Positions 26,614 through 35,543 are shown, numbered from the stretch's first letter. The stretch is DNA of 64,000 nt from Spirochaetia bacterium UBA5763 (GCA_002418835.1 DIEX01000031.1:238058-302057); one strand, 5' to 3'. Program-made: numbers and translations. The notes: generated by a model from the sequence alone, not told the origin.

Positions 26614-27645
26614 TTAGAATTGCTGTACGAACCTGATATCGCCGCTCATAAAATGGCGAATATCATTAATTTCAGCCTGCATCATTATGAGCCTGTTAAG
26701 CCCCATACCGAAGGCGAAACCTGACCATATATCAGGATCAATACCGCCAGCCCTTAGAACGTTTGGATGAACCAGTCCGCACCCCAGGAATTCAATCCAG
26801 CCTGAATGCTTACATACACGGCACCCTTTCCCGCCGCAGATCTGACAGTTGAAATCAAGGTCAAATCCCGGCTCAACAAAGGGATAGTACGCAGGACGGA
26901 GCCTGACCTTTACATCACGCTTGAATACACCGCTTAAAACTTCTTCCATTACATAAATAAGATGTGCTACTGATATATCCTTGTCCACCATCATACCCTC
27001 TACCTGGTAGAAAGTATGCTCGTGTGATGCGTCTGTTGCTTCATACCTGAAAACTCTGCCCGGGGCCATAATTCTGAAGGGGGGAGTCATCTTCTCCATA
27101 CCGCGAATCTGGATTGCCGAAGTGTGTGTGCGGAGGAGGTTGTTATCCTCAGTCCAGAATGTATCCTGCATGTCGCGGGCAGGGTGAAATTTAGGAATAT
27201 TCAGAGCTTCGAAGTTGTAATATTCTGTTTCGGGCTCAGGGCCGTCGAGTATCTGAAATCCCATTGAAGTTAGTATTTTTTCAATTTCGTATTGTGTTTT
27301 TGCAATCGGGTGAATATATCCCGCTTTCCTTTCTCTGATGGAGAGTTCAGGATCCAGTGTTACATCTATCCATTCGCTTAAAACAATTTCACCGAAGCTT
27401 GATGTTTCAAGCTCATTTATTTTAAAATCGAGAGCATCTTCAATTGTCTTTTTAATTTCATTTGAGAGTTTTCCCACAGTTGTTCTCTGTTCAGGTGAAA
27501 GTTCTCCAAGTGTCCTGAGAATCTGTGTAAGCAGACCTTTGCGTCCAAGGACCCTGACCCTTATCTCTTCAAGCTCATCAAGCTTTGAGGAGGATTTAAT
27601 GGAATCAAGGGTTTCCTCTCTGATGCTGTTTAGTTTCTGTTCCAT
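26614..27645 (-). CDS. pheS: Phenylalanyl-tRNA synthetase alpha subunit
   Basis: The 343-residue catalytic subunit has an N-terminal coiled coil (about 1-85) and the class II core: motif 2 region FRYEATDASHEHTFYQVEG, and motif 3 GFAFGMGLNRLIMM near the C-terminus. A Cys-rich insertion (CQICGGKGCRVC near 270) looks like a zinc site found in some PheS proteins. AGGA precedes the ATG by 7 bases. It is the first gene of pheST. An imperfect stem of two paired blocks lies about 75 bases upstream of the start. Confidence 0.97.
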   Translation of the reverse strand: MEQKLNSIREETLDSIKSSSKLDELEEIRVRVLGRKGLLTQILRTLGELSPEQRTTVGKLSNEIKKTIEDALDFKINELETSSFGEIVLSEWIDVTLDPELSIRERKAGYIHPIAKTQYEIEKILTSMGFQILDGPEPETEYYNFEALNIPKFHPARDMQDTFWTEDNNLLRTHTSAIQIRGMEKMTPPFRIMAPGRVFRYEATDASHEHTFYQVEGMMVDKDISVAHLIYVMEEVLSGVFKRDVKVRLRPAYYPFVEPGFDLDFNCQICGGKGCRVCKHSGWIEFLGCGLVHPNVLRAGGIDPDIWSGFAFGMGLNRLIMMQAEINDIRHFMSGDIRFVQQF

Positions 27646-27719
27646 AAGATAATCCTGGTATTTATAGTTTTACAATAAAATTTCATTACAGTTGATATAG
27701 CTTCTTTGAGATTACAGAA

Positions 27720-27754
27720 GGTGCATCACGGGACACTAAATCCCGAATTTCACC
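27720..27754 (-). promoter_or_regulatory. Symmetric stem-loop upstream of pheST
   Basis: GGTG (27720-27723) and CGGGA (27729-27733) pair with TCCCG (27741-27745) and CACC (27751-27754), separated by equal 5-base internal loops and a 7-base apical loop. It lies in the pheST leader on the minus strand. There is no T-box consensus and no T-run, so this could be a leader RNA element, a protein site or chance. Confidence 0.3.
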
Positions 27755-27844
27755 TGAAAAAACTCTGTAAAAACAACTTATAAATAGGTTTTTCAGGGGG
27801 TTAAAAGTCAAGAAAAATGTGCGGATAAATTAATAAATATAGGT

Positions 27845-28792
27845 TCAGGGGATGTTATATCTGTCTCTTGCTATTTTTGCCGCGCCAAGAGCTGCAATCA
27901 TCGACTGCTCTTTAACAGCAATGAATTTTACGTTCTCTTTAAGCCCTTTCATAGCGCGTTCTTTTACAATCTCTTTCATTTTAGGGAAGAGGAGTTTACT
28001 TGCCTGCGAAAGCCCCCCCCCTATGATTACAGCTTCAGGGTTGAAGATGTTTATCAGGTTTGCAATGCCTATGCCGAGGTATGTGGATACGTAATTCATC
28101 CCCTCAAGAGCAAGGGTATCTCCGCAAAGAGCTTCTTCGTAAATTTTTTTTGCGGTTATCTCTTTTACATCAAGAGGTTTAAGTGTTGAGGAGGGGAAAC
28201 TCTTCATCTTCAATTTGACATATTTAACAAGCGCTGTTGCAGATGAGTATAATTCAAAGCACCCCCTGTTGCCGCATGGGCATAGCGGACCATCCGGATT
28301 AAGGCTTACATGACCCACTTCCATTGAACTGCCGCTTTGCCCTGTGAATAGCCTGCCGTCAATAACAGCGCCCCCTCCGATGCCGGTTCCCAGGGTCAGC
28401 ATGATCCAGTTGCTGTATTTATCTTTTATGGTGTGCCACCAGACTCCGGCGCATGCGGCAGTGGCATCGTTTTCAAGAAAGACTTTAATACCGGTAAGTT
28501 TCTCAACATTTCTGCAGATAGGGTAGTTGCTCCACGAGGGGACATTGGGTGAAGTGATGACTATTCCTTTATTCCGGTCAATTGATCCTGCTGCACCTAT
28601 ACCTATTGCAAGAATCTGTTCTTTAGAAGCAGATATAGAGGAGGCAAGATCAAGAATAATATCTGCAAGTGTTTTATCTATCCCTTTTGCAGTTGCAGGA
28701 GTAGCAGTATCCATATATTTAAGGATCTTCCCGGATTCATCCGTGATTACACTTTTTATATTCGTGCCGCCGATATCGAAACCTGCAAACAT
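27845..28792 (-). CDS. ROK-family sugar kinase (glucokinase-like)
   Basis: The 315-residue ROK kinase would phosphorylate glucose or an amino sugar with ATP. Motifs are: N-terminal phosphate loop GFDIGGTNIKSV, catalytic ENDATAA, adenine-side LGTGIGGGAVIDG, and the zinc-binding signature GHVSLNPDGPLCPCGNRGCFE, which has the conserved Glu/His of ROK kinases. There is no N-terminal HTH, so it is an enzyme rather than a NagC-type repressor. GAGGAAAAC precedes the ATG. A hexokinase step fits the phosphohexose isomerase and mutase at 36.5-39.3 kb. Confidence 0.9.
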   Translation of the reverse strand: MFAGFDIGGTNIKSVITDESGKILKYMDTATPATAKGIDKTLADIILDLASSISASKEQILAIGIGAAGSIDRNKGIVITSPNVPSWSNYPICRNVEKLTGIKVFLENDATAACAGVWWHTIKDKYSNWIMLTLGTGIGGGAVIDGRLFTGQSGSSMEVGHVSLNPDGPLCPCGNRGCFELYSSATALVKYVKLKMKSFPSSTLKPLDVKEITAKKIYEEALCGDTLALEGMNYVSTYLGIGIANLINIFNPEAVIIGGGLSQASKLLFPKMKEIVKERAMKGLKENVKFIAVKEQSMIAALGAAKIARDRYNIP

Positions 28793-28855
28793 GTTTTCCT
28801 CTTTAAAATATTCTTCTGTAAATTTTATAATAAGCAGAATTTGTGATATGTCAAT

Positions 28856-29713
28856 TTATTTTGAAAGAATCCATTTTTCAATCTGTTTAAAAAAAGCAGG
28901 TGCGCCATAAGTTATCCATAATCCCAGAAAAGTAAAGGTCAGCCCGGTTGTGACAGCCCCTTTCGGGAGCAGCAGCTTTGTCATCTGTAATAGTAAAACC
29001 ACTACAGCAATACCTGCAATGAATTTAATTATTGAATTGATAATATTTCCTGAAAGGTGATAATCCAGATATTTTTTTTCAAGAATAATTCCGGTCAGAA
29101 ATCCTGCTGCTGCACCGGTTGTCCGGACCATGTAATTGGAGGGGAAAATGACGCATGCTGTAATCATAACTGCAAGTATAATGATTGTGAACCTGATATT
29201 GCCCGCAGCATTGAACCTGTTCCATGCATAATCTGCTGCAAAAACCCAGGCGATTCCGATTAGCGCTCCACCTGCTACGTCTGATGGCCAGTGTACGCCG
29301 AGATATAATCTTGATATCCCCACAAGAATAATTATTGCTGTTCCCGCAATGAAGAGATATTTCTGCCTGTAGATCTTAAATAGTGAAAACCAGAAAAGCG
29401 CGGCGCTCTGTGTATGTCCGCTAGGGAAGGAGTATCCCTTTGCAGTGTGTGTCCGCATCGAAGATATCTCATCACGGCCGATTGGACGGGGTATGCAGAA
29501 GATATCTTTCAGTACAGCGTTTAATGCGGTACCTGTGAGGAAGATGAAGCCTGTTCTCCACCCCGCTTCTTTATCATAACACCATGTCAGCCAGCATGCC
29601 AGTATTATAAAGAACGGCTGCTCCCCGAACATCGTGATGAACTGGAAAAAATAATCTAAAAACGGATTTTTAAATGTCTGTATGTACAGTATCACTTCCA
29701 TGATGTTGTTCAC
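28856..29713 (-). CDS. PAP2-family membrane phosphatase
   Basis: The 285-residue membrane protein has all three PAP2 motifs: KDIFCIPRP (K-x6-RP), YSFPSGHTQSA (PSGH), and SRLYLGVHWPSD (SR-x5-H-x3-D). About six to seven membrane helices surround them. Such enzymes remove phosphate from lipid phosphates such as undecaprenyl diphosphate, phosphatidate or sphingoid phosphates on the outer face of the membrane. It overlaps the 3' end of the next upstream gene by up to 44 bases (32 if ATG 29701 is used), so the two are coupled. Confidence 0.9.
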   Translation of the reverse strand: MNNIMEVILYIQTFKNPFLDYFFQFITMFGEQPFFIILACWLTWCYDKEAGWRTGFIFLTGTALNAVLKDIFCIPRPIGRDEISSMRTHTAKGYSFPSGHTQSAALFWFSLFKIYRQKYLFIAGTAIIILVGISRLYLGVHWPSDVAGGALIGIAWVFAADYAWNRFNAAGNIRFTIIILAVMITACVIFPSNYMVRTTGAAAGFLTGIILEKKYLDYHLSGNIINSIIKFIAGIAVVVLLLQMTKLLLPKGAVTTGLTFTFLGLWITYGAPAFFKQIEKWILSK

Positions 29714-30686
29714 TCTTACCCTGAATTTTTATGATGCATATTACGGCAGCAAGGCATGTTATAGATGCTGAAAGTCTTATAATCTGACCGGATTGTACCC
29801 CTGCAATTGTTATTGAAAGAAGCCTGTCGATTTCATGAAGAGACAGTGTCCGGAGAAGTGCAATGCTCCAGAAGATGGCGATGCATATTAATGGAACTGC
29901 TTTAAATAAATTTTTCATTGAGTGCAGCATATAAAATGAAAAGCCCGCTGCTGTCACTATTATAACAATCGTCAATATCTGCTGCGGCTCACGTCTTATA
30001 TCGTAAATTCCGGATTGCATCGCAATATGACGAAGTGTATTAACAATTGCTGTGCTGCTGTCAAGAGCTTCCCAGGCGGAAGATGCAATGGAAGTTAAAA
30101 ATAGAATTATCTGACTGTATCTTCTCCTGTTAATAAATGCTGTCAGAGCGACTGCTAACCATAGTACTGATATCAGAAAACTAAGTTTTCCTGATTCCTG
30201 TTGAATCTGCATGGTCTGCTCTGCAGTATTACGAGTTTTTCTCTGTTTTAATATAACGGGTGTGTTTTTTTCCGGTAAAAAATTAACAGGTATAGCTTCA
30301 CTTTCAGCTGCTTTTATTCTGTTGGTCCAGGTCCCGTCTTCTGACAGTATGATAACAGGGAATATATATGAGGCTTGAGTATTGTGTGGTATTGGTAATG
30401 AAAACTCATAAATAGTTTTTTCTGATGTAATTTCAACAGGTCTGCTGACAGAGATACACACCGAAGATTCACTGTGTTCATTAATCCTGTGCAGGTCAAC
30501 ACTGAGTCTCAGGCCGGGTTCAGTATCTTTAAGTAGTACTCTTACTTTGAAATTAAGACCTGGCGATGCATATGAAGGTGTTTCAACTGCGAGCCACTCC
30601 GCTTCATCTGACGTTAGAATATGCCGGATGAGAAGACATGTAAGGATCATGCAGCATGCGGCGGAAATAATAAAAATCCGGTTCAT
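29670..30686 (-). CDS. Membrane protein of unknown function, coupled to the PAP2 phosphatase
   Basis: The 338-residue product begins with a signal-like helix (about 4-22), then a beta-rich extracytoplasmic region of about 140 residues (ASPGLNFKVRVLLKDTEPGL) and five or six membrane helices (from about 165). I recognise no family. Its 3' end overlaps the PAP2 gene, pointing to a shared task in envelope lipid metabolism, which is inference. Confidence 0.65.
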   Translation of the reverse strand: MNRIFIISAACCMILTCLLIRHILTSDEAEWLAVETPSYASPGLNFKVRVLLKDTEPGLRLSVDLHRINEHSESSVCISVSRPVEITSEKTIYEFSLPIPHNTQASYIFPVIILSEDGTWTNRIKAAESEAIPVNFLPEKNTPVILKQRKTRNTAEQTMQIQQESGKLSFLISVLWLAVALTAFINRRRYSQIILFLTSIASSAWEALDSSTAIVNTLRHIAMQSGIYDIRREPQQILTIVIIVTAAGFSFYMLHSMKNLFKAVPLICIAIFWSIALLRTLSLHEIDRLLSITIAGVQSGQIIRLSASITCLAAVICIIKIQGKSEQHHGSDTVHTDI

Positions 30687-30894
30687 TTAAAATCCATTTT
30701 TACAGTATTAATCCGGTTTAATGTAACTGTTCAACCGGTATCGTTTCGTCAGGCATCCGGGCAGTGTAAAATATAAATATGAATAAATTCATGTGTCAAG
30801 AAGGTTACTTTAATATGTTTAATGAATTTTTATGAAGCGGATAATGCCTTAAAGACTTGACCTTTTTTAATAGAAAAACAATTTTTGTCCGGTT

Positions 30895-30913
30895 CCGTTT
30901 TTTTTCAAAACGG
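30895..30913 (+). promoter_or_regulatory. Leader hairpin of the ABC-F gene
   Basis: CCGTTTT (30895-30901) and AAAACGG (30907-30913) form a 7-bp hairpin 26 bases before the ABC-F start codon. There is no T-run after it, so it is not a terminator by itself. Confidence 0.3.
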
Positions 30914-30939
30914 ATAAAAATATGATGAGGAAGCATTAA

Positions 30940-32436
30940 ATGATCAGTTGTGTAGGAGTCAATAAAGCATTCGGCGGGCAGGTGCTTTTTGATGATCTTA
31001 ATTTCAGCGTAAACCGTGGAGAAAGAGTCGGCCTTGTAGGCAGAAACGGTCACGGGAAGACAACTCTTTTCCAGATGATACTGGGCAAAGTAGAACCTGA
31101 TTCGGGATTGATTCAGATACCGAAAAATTATAAAATAGGGCACCTTGAGCAGCACCTGCATTTTACAAAGCCCACTGTTCTTGAGGAGTGCTCACTGGGG
31201 CTTCCGGCAGGTGAGGAGTATGAAACCTGGAGGGTTGAGAAAGTTCTCTCGGGCCTCGGTTTTTCCGAAGAGGATATGGAGCGCCCTCCAGCGGAATTTT
31301 CCGGCGGATACCAGATACGTATGAATCTCGCGAAGCTCCTTGTTTCTGAACCTGACATGCTGATGCTTGATGAGCCGAATAACTACCTCGATATAGTTGC
31401 AATAAGATGGCTTGAGGCGTTCCTCCGGGAGTGGGAGGGGGAGTGTATACTCGTCACACACGACAGAAGTTTCATGGATCGGGTTGTCACTCATACAGCA
31501 GCTATACACCGTACAAAAGCACGAAAAATAGAAGGTGACACAGATAAGCTGTATAGTATGATTAATCAGGAAGAGGAGATCTATGAGAAGACCCGCCTGA
31601 ATGAAGAGAAAAAGCGGAAACAGGAGGAGATATTCATTGCGCGTTTTAAAGCAAAAGCGAGCTTTGCAAGCCGTACCCAATCCCGTGTGAAGAAACTTGA
31701 AAAACAGGGTGAGATGAAAGCTCTTGATAAAATTGAGGATCTTGATCTCTATTTTAACAGCGCACCATTTGCCGCACAGAGAATGATGACAGTAAATGAT
31801 TTAACCTTCTCCTACAATAAAAAAGAACCCTTTCTGATAGAAAACTTTTCACTTGATGTGGGTAAGAGAGACAGGATCTGTATTATAGGGAAAAACGGTA
31901 AGGGTAAATCCACACTTCTGAAACTCCTGGCTGGTCAGCTTGATCCTGTAAGCGGAACAATTTCAAAACATCCGTCACTTCAGCAGGGGTATTTCGGGCA
32001 GACAAACAAATTTGATCTCAATGACACCAGAACTGTGCTTGAGGAGATACGCAGCGCGGACAGGGAGTGTTACGAGCAGAAGGCACGTGCAATTGCCGGC
32101 GGGCTCATGTTTTCCGGCGATAGTGCTCTCAAAAAAATTAAAATTCTCTCCGGAGGGGAGAAAAGCCGGGTGGTACTGGCAAAGATACTGGTAACCCCCA
32201 GCCATCTGATTTACCTTGATGAACCTACAAACCATCTTGATATGCAGTCATGTGACTCTCTCATTGAGGCAATTGATGATTTTGACGGTTCAGTAATAAT
32301 GGTAACTCACAACGAGATGCATCTGCGGGCAGTTGCCACAAAACTTGTAATTTTTGATAATAACAGAATTCGTGTATACGAAGGCTCTTACGATGATTTC
32401 CTTGAAGATGTGGGCTGGGCTGATGAGGATTACTGA
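30940..32436 (+). CDS. ABC-F family ATPase
   Basis: The 498-residue protein has two ABC domains and no membrane segment, the ABC-F layout of ribosome-associated ATPases (EttA, Uup, YbiT). Walker A motifs GRNGHGKTT (about 35) and GKNGKGKST (about 320), signatures FSGGYQIRMNLAKLL and LSGGEKSRVVLAKIL, and Walker B LMLDEPNNYLD and IYLDEPTNHLD are intact. The charged interdomain linker (about 215-275) is the P-site tRNA interaction motif region. GAGGAAG precedes the ATG. A leader hairpin at 30895-30913 could form in the 5' UTR, which is of interest because some ABC-F genes are controlled by attenuation. Confidence 0.93.
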   Translation: MISCVGVNKAFGGQVLFDDLNFSVNRGERVGLVGRNGHGKTTLFQMILGKVEPDSGLIQIPKNYKIGHLEQHLHFTKPTVLEECSLGLPAGEEYETWRVEKVLSGLGFSEEDMERPPAEFSGGYQIRMNLAKLLVSEPDMLMLDEPNNYLDIVAIRWLEAFLREWEGECILVTHDRSFMDRVVTHTAAIHRTKARKIEGDTDKLYSMINQEEEIYEKTRLNEEKKRKQEEIFIARFKAKASFASRTQSRVKKLEKQGEMKALDKIEDLDLYFNSAPFAAQRMMTVNDLTFSYNKKEPFLIENFSLDVGKRDRICIIGKNGKGKSTLLKLLAGQLDPVSGTISKHPSLQQGYFGQTNKFDLNDTRTVLEEIRSADRECYEQKARAIAGGLMFSGDSALKKIKILSGGEKSRVVLAKILVTPSHLIYLDEPTNHLDMQSCDSLIEAIDDFDGSVIMVTHNEMHLRAVATKLVIFDNNRIRVYEGSYDDFLEDVGWADEDY

Positions 32437-32463
32437 TCGATATTGAATGGTATGGTTAATTAA

Positions 32464-32817
32464 TTGAACTACGGCAGATGGATTTTATATGCGGGGATTT
32501 TTTTCCTTTCAGCAGGGGGGGCGGCGAGATATTCAGGTGCCGGGTTTGCCCCGGTTCTCTTTTCAATAGGGGGGCTCTGTAAAATTACATTTATAATAAT
32601 TCTGATAAAGAGCGGCAGATACAGGCCGGGATATGAAGTCCTTTTTCTTATTTCAGGTCTTGCCATACTTTACTCGGGAATAATTATAAGACATCATCCT
32701 GTTTATGCAGGTTATTCACCTTATATAATTACTTTCGCAATCCTCTCTAAACTGATTTTTGCAGCAACTGCTGTTAAAAAGATCCGTTCAGATAAAACTT
32801 CTGAAGCTTTGTTATAG
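32464..32817 (+). CDS. Small four-helix membrane protein
   Basis: The 117-residue product has about four hydrophobic segments (roughly 5-22, 28-48, 58-76, 82-105) and a basic C-terminus (KKIRSDKTSEALL). It begins at TTG 32464, 27 bases after the ABC-F gene, and is probably cotranscribed. No family is recognised and the ribosome site is weak. Confidence 0.6.
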   Translation: MNYGRWILYAGIFFLSAGGAARYSGAGFAPVLFSIGGLCKITFIIILIKSGRYRPGYEVLFLISGLAILYSGIIIRHHPVYAGYSPYIITFAILSKLIFAATAVKKIRSDKTSEALL

Positions 32818-32860
32818 AAATTCAAAGTTTTTTTAGTTTAATATACCTTGATTCCGGTTA

Positions 32861-32905
32861 TATTATGAACATCATCTCCAAATGATGAAGATGATGTTCA
32901 TAATA
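32861..32905. repeat. 17-bp perfect inverted repeat before a sensor gene
   Basis: Arms 32861-32877 and 32889-32905 are perfect reverse complements separated by 11 bases (CCAAATGATGA). AT-rich sequence without a T-run follows, so it is unlikely to be a terminator. It lies 20 bases upstream of the PAS membrane sensor start and could be an operator or an mRNA structure hiding the ribosome site. Confidence 0.7.
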
Positions 32906-32925
32906 GGAATATAGAGAAAACAGGG

Positions 32926-34188
32926 ATGAGTATATTTAACCTCGACATACATACAATTATTGTTCTGTTGATAATAGGAAATTTTTTCGCTGTAATTATT
33001 CTTGCAGCGTATAAATACGGCAAAACAGCCGGGCTTCCATATATAGAATTTATTACAGGAAAACTGTTTCAGTCTGTTGCCTGGGCACTGCTCGCTTTTC
33101 GTGGTCATATTCCGGATATTCTTTCAGCCAATATAGGGAATACTATTCTTATAGCAGGAATTTCATTGGAAACCCTTGCCCTGATTACTGTCAAAAAAAA
33201 CAGCATAAAGTGGCACTATACATATATGATTTTTACTCTGTCAGGCATAACAGCATTCTGGATATTCGCTTCCTCGCCAAATATGAGAGTCGGAGTAGCG
33301 TCTCTTGCGGTATCTGTTTTATACTTATCTGCATCAGTTGAGATGATAAGAAGCAGGGGGAGTTCGCGGCTCAGGCTGACACTCGGTATTTTATGCGGTA
33401 TTTTTTCATTTATCCTCATTTTCCGTTCATGGTACGGTTTTTTTTCATATACTGAATTTTCACTTATGACTTCAGGTTTTGTTCAGACTGTGACTTTTCT
33501 GCAGGCTTATTCGCTGATGTTTATCGGGGGTATCGGTTTTCTGCTTATGCTGAAGGAGAATTATGACGCAATGCTTGTGGAAAGTGAAGAGAAATATCGT
33601 ACCCTTGTTGAAAGAGCTAACGAAGCAATTATAATTATAAAGGATGACAGGTTCGTTTTTGCCAACAGAAGAATGTCCGAAATAACCGGTATCCTGTATG
33701 AAGTTTTAGCATCGAAGAGAGCGGATGAAATTATACATCCGGATGATAGAACAACGGTCATGGAAAATTATAGAAAACGCCTCAGAGGTGAATCTGTTCC
33801 GCGTATTTATGATTTCAGGATTTTGAGCACTACAGACAGGGAGGTATGGGTTACAATTTCCGCCACAAAGATTTCATGGGAAGGCGGTGACGCTGTTATG
33901 GCTTTACTGACTGACATTACAGAAAGAAAAGCTCTCGAAAAAGAGAAAGAGAAAATAATACTGGATTTACAGAAAGCCCTTACTGATGTTAAAGCATTGA
34001 GCGGACTCCTCCCTATATGCTCAAGCTGTAAAAAGATAAGGGATGATAAAGGTTACTGGAACCAGATAGAAGTCTATATAAGGGATCACTCTGAAGCAGA
34101 TTTTTCTCACAGTCTCTGCCCTGATTGTGTAGTAAAGCTTTATCCGGGATTAAAAAGCGGCAATACTCCGGATAAAACGGAACTTTAA
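32926..34188 (+). CDS. Seven-helix membrane PAS sensor with C-terminal CxxC/CxxC domain
   Basis: The 420-residue protein has about seven membrane helices (1-210), one PAS domain (about 218-335; YRTLVERANEAIIIIKDDRF), a short coiled coil, and a C-terminal domain of about 50 residues: LSGLLPICSSCKKIRDD, a conserved GYW and HS, then FSHSLCPDC. The four cysteines suggest a zinc or redox site. There is no kinase, GGDEF or methyl-accepting domain, so the Cys domain is the only possible output. The same domain ends the protein at 46640-47485. A 17-bp inverted repeat lies just upstream. Confidence 0.8.
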   Translation: MSIFNLDIHTIIVLLIIGNFFAVIILAAYKYGKTAGLPYIEFITGKLFQSVAWALLAFRGHIPDILSANIGNTILIAGISLETLALITVKKNSIKWHYTYMIFTLSGITAFWIFASSPNMRVGVASLAVSVLYLSASVEMIRSRGSSRLRLTLGILCGIFSFILIFRSWYGFFSYTEFSLMTSGFVQTVTFLQAYSLMFIGGIGFLLMLKENYDAMLVESEEKYRTLVERANEAIIIIKDDRFVFANRRMSEITGILYEVLASKRADEIIHPDDRTTVMENYRKRLRGESVPRIYDFRILSTTDREVWVTISATKISWEGGDAVMALLTDITERKALEKEKEKIILDLQKALTDVKALSGLLPICSSCKKIRDDKGYWNQIEVYIRDHSEADFSHSLCPDCVVKLYPGLKSGNTPDKTEL

Positions 34189-34292
34189 CAGCGTATCAGA
34201 TTTTCATCTCCTCCCGGCCCCGAATCATTTAAAAAAACTGCACAGCCTGATATTTTTGTAGACACAAAATATACTGTTTAAATAGTTTAATT

Positions 34293-35123
34293 ATGAAAAA
34301 AATTGATCTTCATTGTCACACAACTGCCTCAGACGGAATAAAAACACCCTCGGAACTCATAGATTTTGCTGTTGAGAAAGGGGTAACTGTTCTTGCAATT
34401 ACAGATCATGATACAATAAACGGACTTGAAGAGGCGATAAATTATAGCGCGGGTAAGGATTTTAATTTAATACCTGGAATAGAGTTCAGTATCACCTACA
34501 AAGGGGGCTCGTTCCATCTTGTGGGCCTTTATGTTGACCATACATATGTTCCAATAATAACAAAAACCCGCCACCTTCAGGATGTCCGTGATAACAGGAT
34601 CTACAGGATTATAGATGACCTTGAATCTCATGGAGTTTTTATACCGGTGGAGGAGGTGCAGAACGAAAGCAATGGCGGAGCAATGGGGCGGCCGCATGTC
34701 GCAAGAGTGATGGTAAAACATGGTTATGCGAATACAATTAATGAAATCTTCCGGAATTACCTTGTCAAAGGTAAGCCGGGATATGTGGCTAAAGAGAGAA
34801 TCGATCTGGATGAAGCCATTGCACTGATTAAAGGTGCCGGCGGTATACCAGTAATTGCTCACCCCGTATCTCTGAATTATAAAAGCTTTGATGACTTCGA
34901 AACAATGCTGAAGGTATTTATAGACTCAGGTGTTGAAGGTATTGAGGTTTATTCCTCCATGCACAGGCCTGCTGAAGTTGAGGAGTTTTTAAGACTTGTG
35001 AAAAAGTATAATCTGATTGCTTCAGGCGGCAGCGACTACCACGGGGATAAAGATGAAAAGATCGGTTACTATATGCCCTCCAAACCGATTCCCTATGAGG
35101 TTTTTGAAAGAATCAGGAGATAA
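34293..35123 (+). CDS. PHP-domain phosphoesterase (TrpH/YciV type)
   Basis: The 276-residue PHP protein has the metal-binding motifs of the family: IDLHCHTTASDG, LAITDHDTINGLEEA, PGIEFS, GRPHVARVM, PVIAHP and GGSDYHGD near the C-terminus. E. coli RNase AM (YciV/TrpH) of this family trims 5' ends of RNA and degrades 3',5'-bisphosphonucleotides. Either role is plausible. It is a single gene ending at a strong bidirectional terminator. Confidence 0.9.
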   Translation: MKKIDLHCHTTASDGIKTPSELIDFAVEKGVTVLAITDHDTINGLEEAINYSAGKDFNLIPGIEFSITYKGGSFHLVGLYVDHTYVPIITKTRHLQDVRDNRIYRIIDDLESHGVFIPVEEVQNESNGGAMGRPHVARVMVKHGYANTINEIFRNYLVKGKPGYVAKERIDLDEAIALIKGAGGIPVIAHPVSLNYKSFDDFETMLKVFIDSGVEGIEVYSSMHRPAEVEEFLRLVKKYNLIASGGSDYHGDKDEKIGYYMPSKPIPYEVFERIRR

Positions 35124-35141
35124 ATGATATTCCAAAAAAAT

Positions 35142-35172
35142 AAAAAAAAGGAGAGTCCCCTCTCCTTTTTTT
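35142..35172. terminator. Bidirectional Rho-independent terminator
   Basis: GGAGAG (35150-35155), loop TCCC, CTCTCC (35160-35165) flanked by eight A and seven T. It serves both the PHP gene and the leftward mini-gene pair that ends at 35193. Confidence 0.92.
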
Positions 35173-35192
35173 GTCCCGGTGCGCCGGAATGA

Positions 35193-35348
35193 CTACTTCC
35201 TTTTATCCTGATCGAAGAATCCTTTTTCAACCTGAACGGTTGTGTTAACTGTGTTTGCTTTCTGCGCGTCAACTGCCTTGTTGTGAAGGTCATATGTTGT
35301 TGTTGCTGAAAAAAGTATTAAACCTGTGATTAAAATAAAGCTTTCCAT
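35193..35348 (-). CDS. 51-residue single-helix membrane protein, copy 2 of a tandem pair
   Basis: Start ATG 35348, stop TAG 35193-35195. The product opens MESFILITGLILFSATTTYD (one hydrophobic segment, residues about 4-18), has a polar middle and ends TVQVEKGFFDQDKRK. Compared with the neighbouring copy, 35 of 51 residues are identical without gaps; the helix and the C-terminal VEKGFFDQD block are best kept, which argues for selection at protein level. GGAG lies 9 bases before the ATG. It lies 39 bases after the first copy without its own promoter, so it is read from the same transcript. No known family comes to mind. Confidence 0.82.
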   Translation of the reverse strand: MESFILITGLILFSATTTYDLHNKAVDAQKANTVNTTVQVEKGFFDQDKRK

Positions 35349-35387
35349 AAATCTGTTCTCCTTTTATTAAAATTTTTGTTTTAAGAA

Positions 35388-35543
35388 TTATTTCCTTACG
35401 TCCTGGTCAAAGAATCCCTTCTCAACCTGTACAGTTGCATTTGTGCTGTTGCTGTTTTTTGCTACCTCAGCTTTGTTGGACAGATCGTATGATACTGTAC
35501 CTGAAAAAAGGATTAAACCTGCTGCTAAAATAAGACTTTCCAT
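35388..35543 (-). CDS. 51-residue single-helix membrane protein, copy 1 of a tandem pair
   Basis: Start ATG 35543, stop TAA 35388-35390. The product opens MESLILAAGLILFSGTVSYD, a hydrophobic segment that may be a membrane anchor or uncleaved signal, and ends TVQVEKGFFDQDVRK. A textbook ribosome site (GGAGG, 7-base spacer) and a strong upstream promoter show that it is expressed. Conserved features of both copies are MES, GLILFS, YDL, NKA and VQVEKGFFDQD. There is no cysteine, so it is not a lipoprotein. Function is unknown; small secreted or membrane regulatory peptides are possible but unproven. Confidence 0.85.
   Translation of the reverse strand: MESLILAAGLILFSGTVSYDLSNKAEVAKNSNSTNATVQVEKGFFDQDVRK

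Noticed and set aside
27646..27844. T-box riboswitch in front of pheST
   Set aside because: No specifier loop or T-box consensus and no terminator could be found.
28527..28910. Plus-strand open frame opposite the ROK kinase
   Set aside because: It mirrors the well-conserved ROK gene on the other strand, without a ribosome site or family features.
30805..31161. Minus-strand open frame upstream of the ABC-F gene
   Set aside because: It overlaps the ABC-F coding region, including its Walker A motif, and has no family features.
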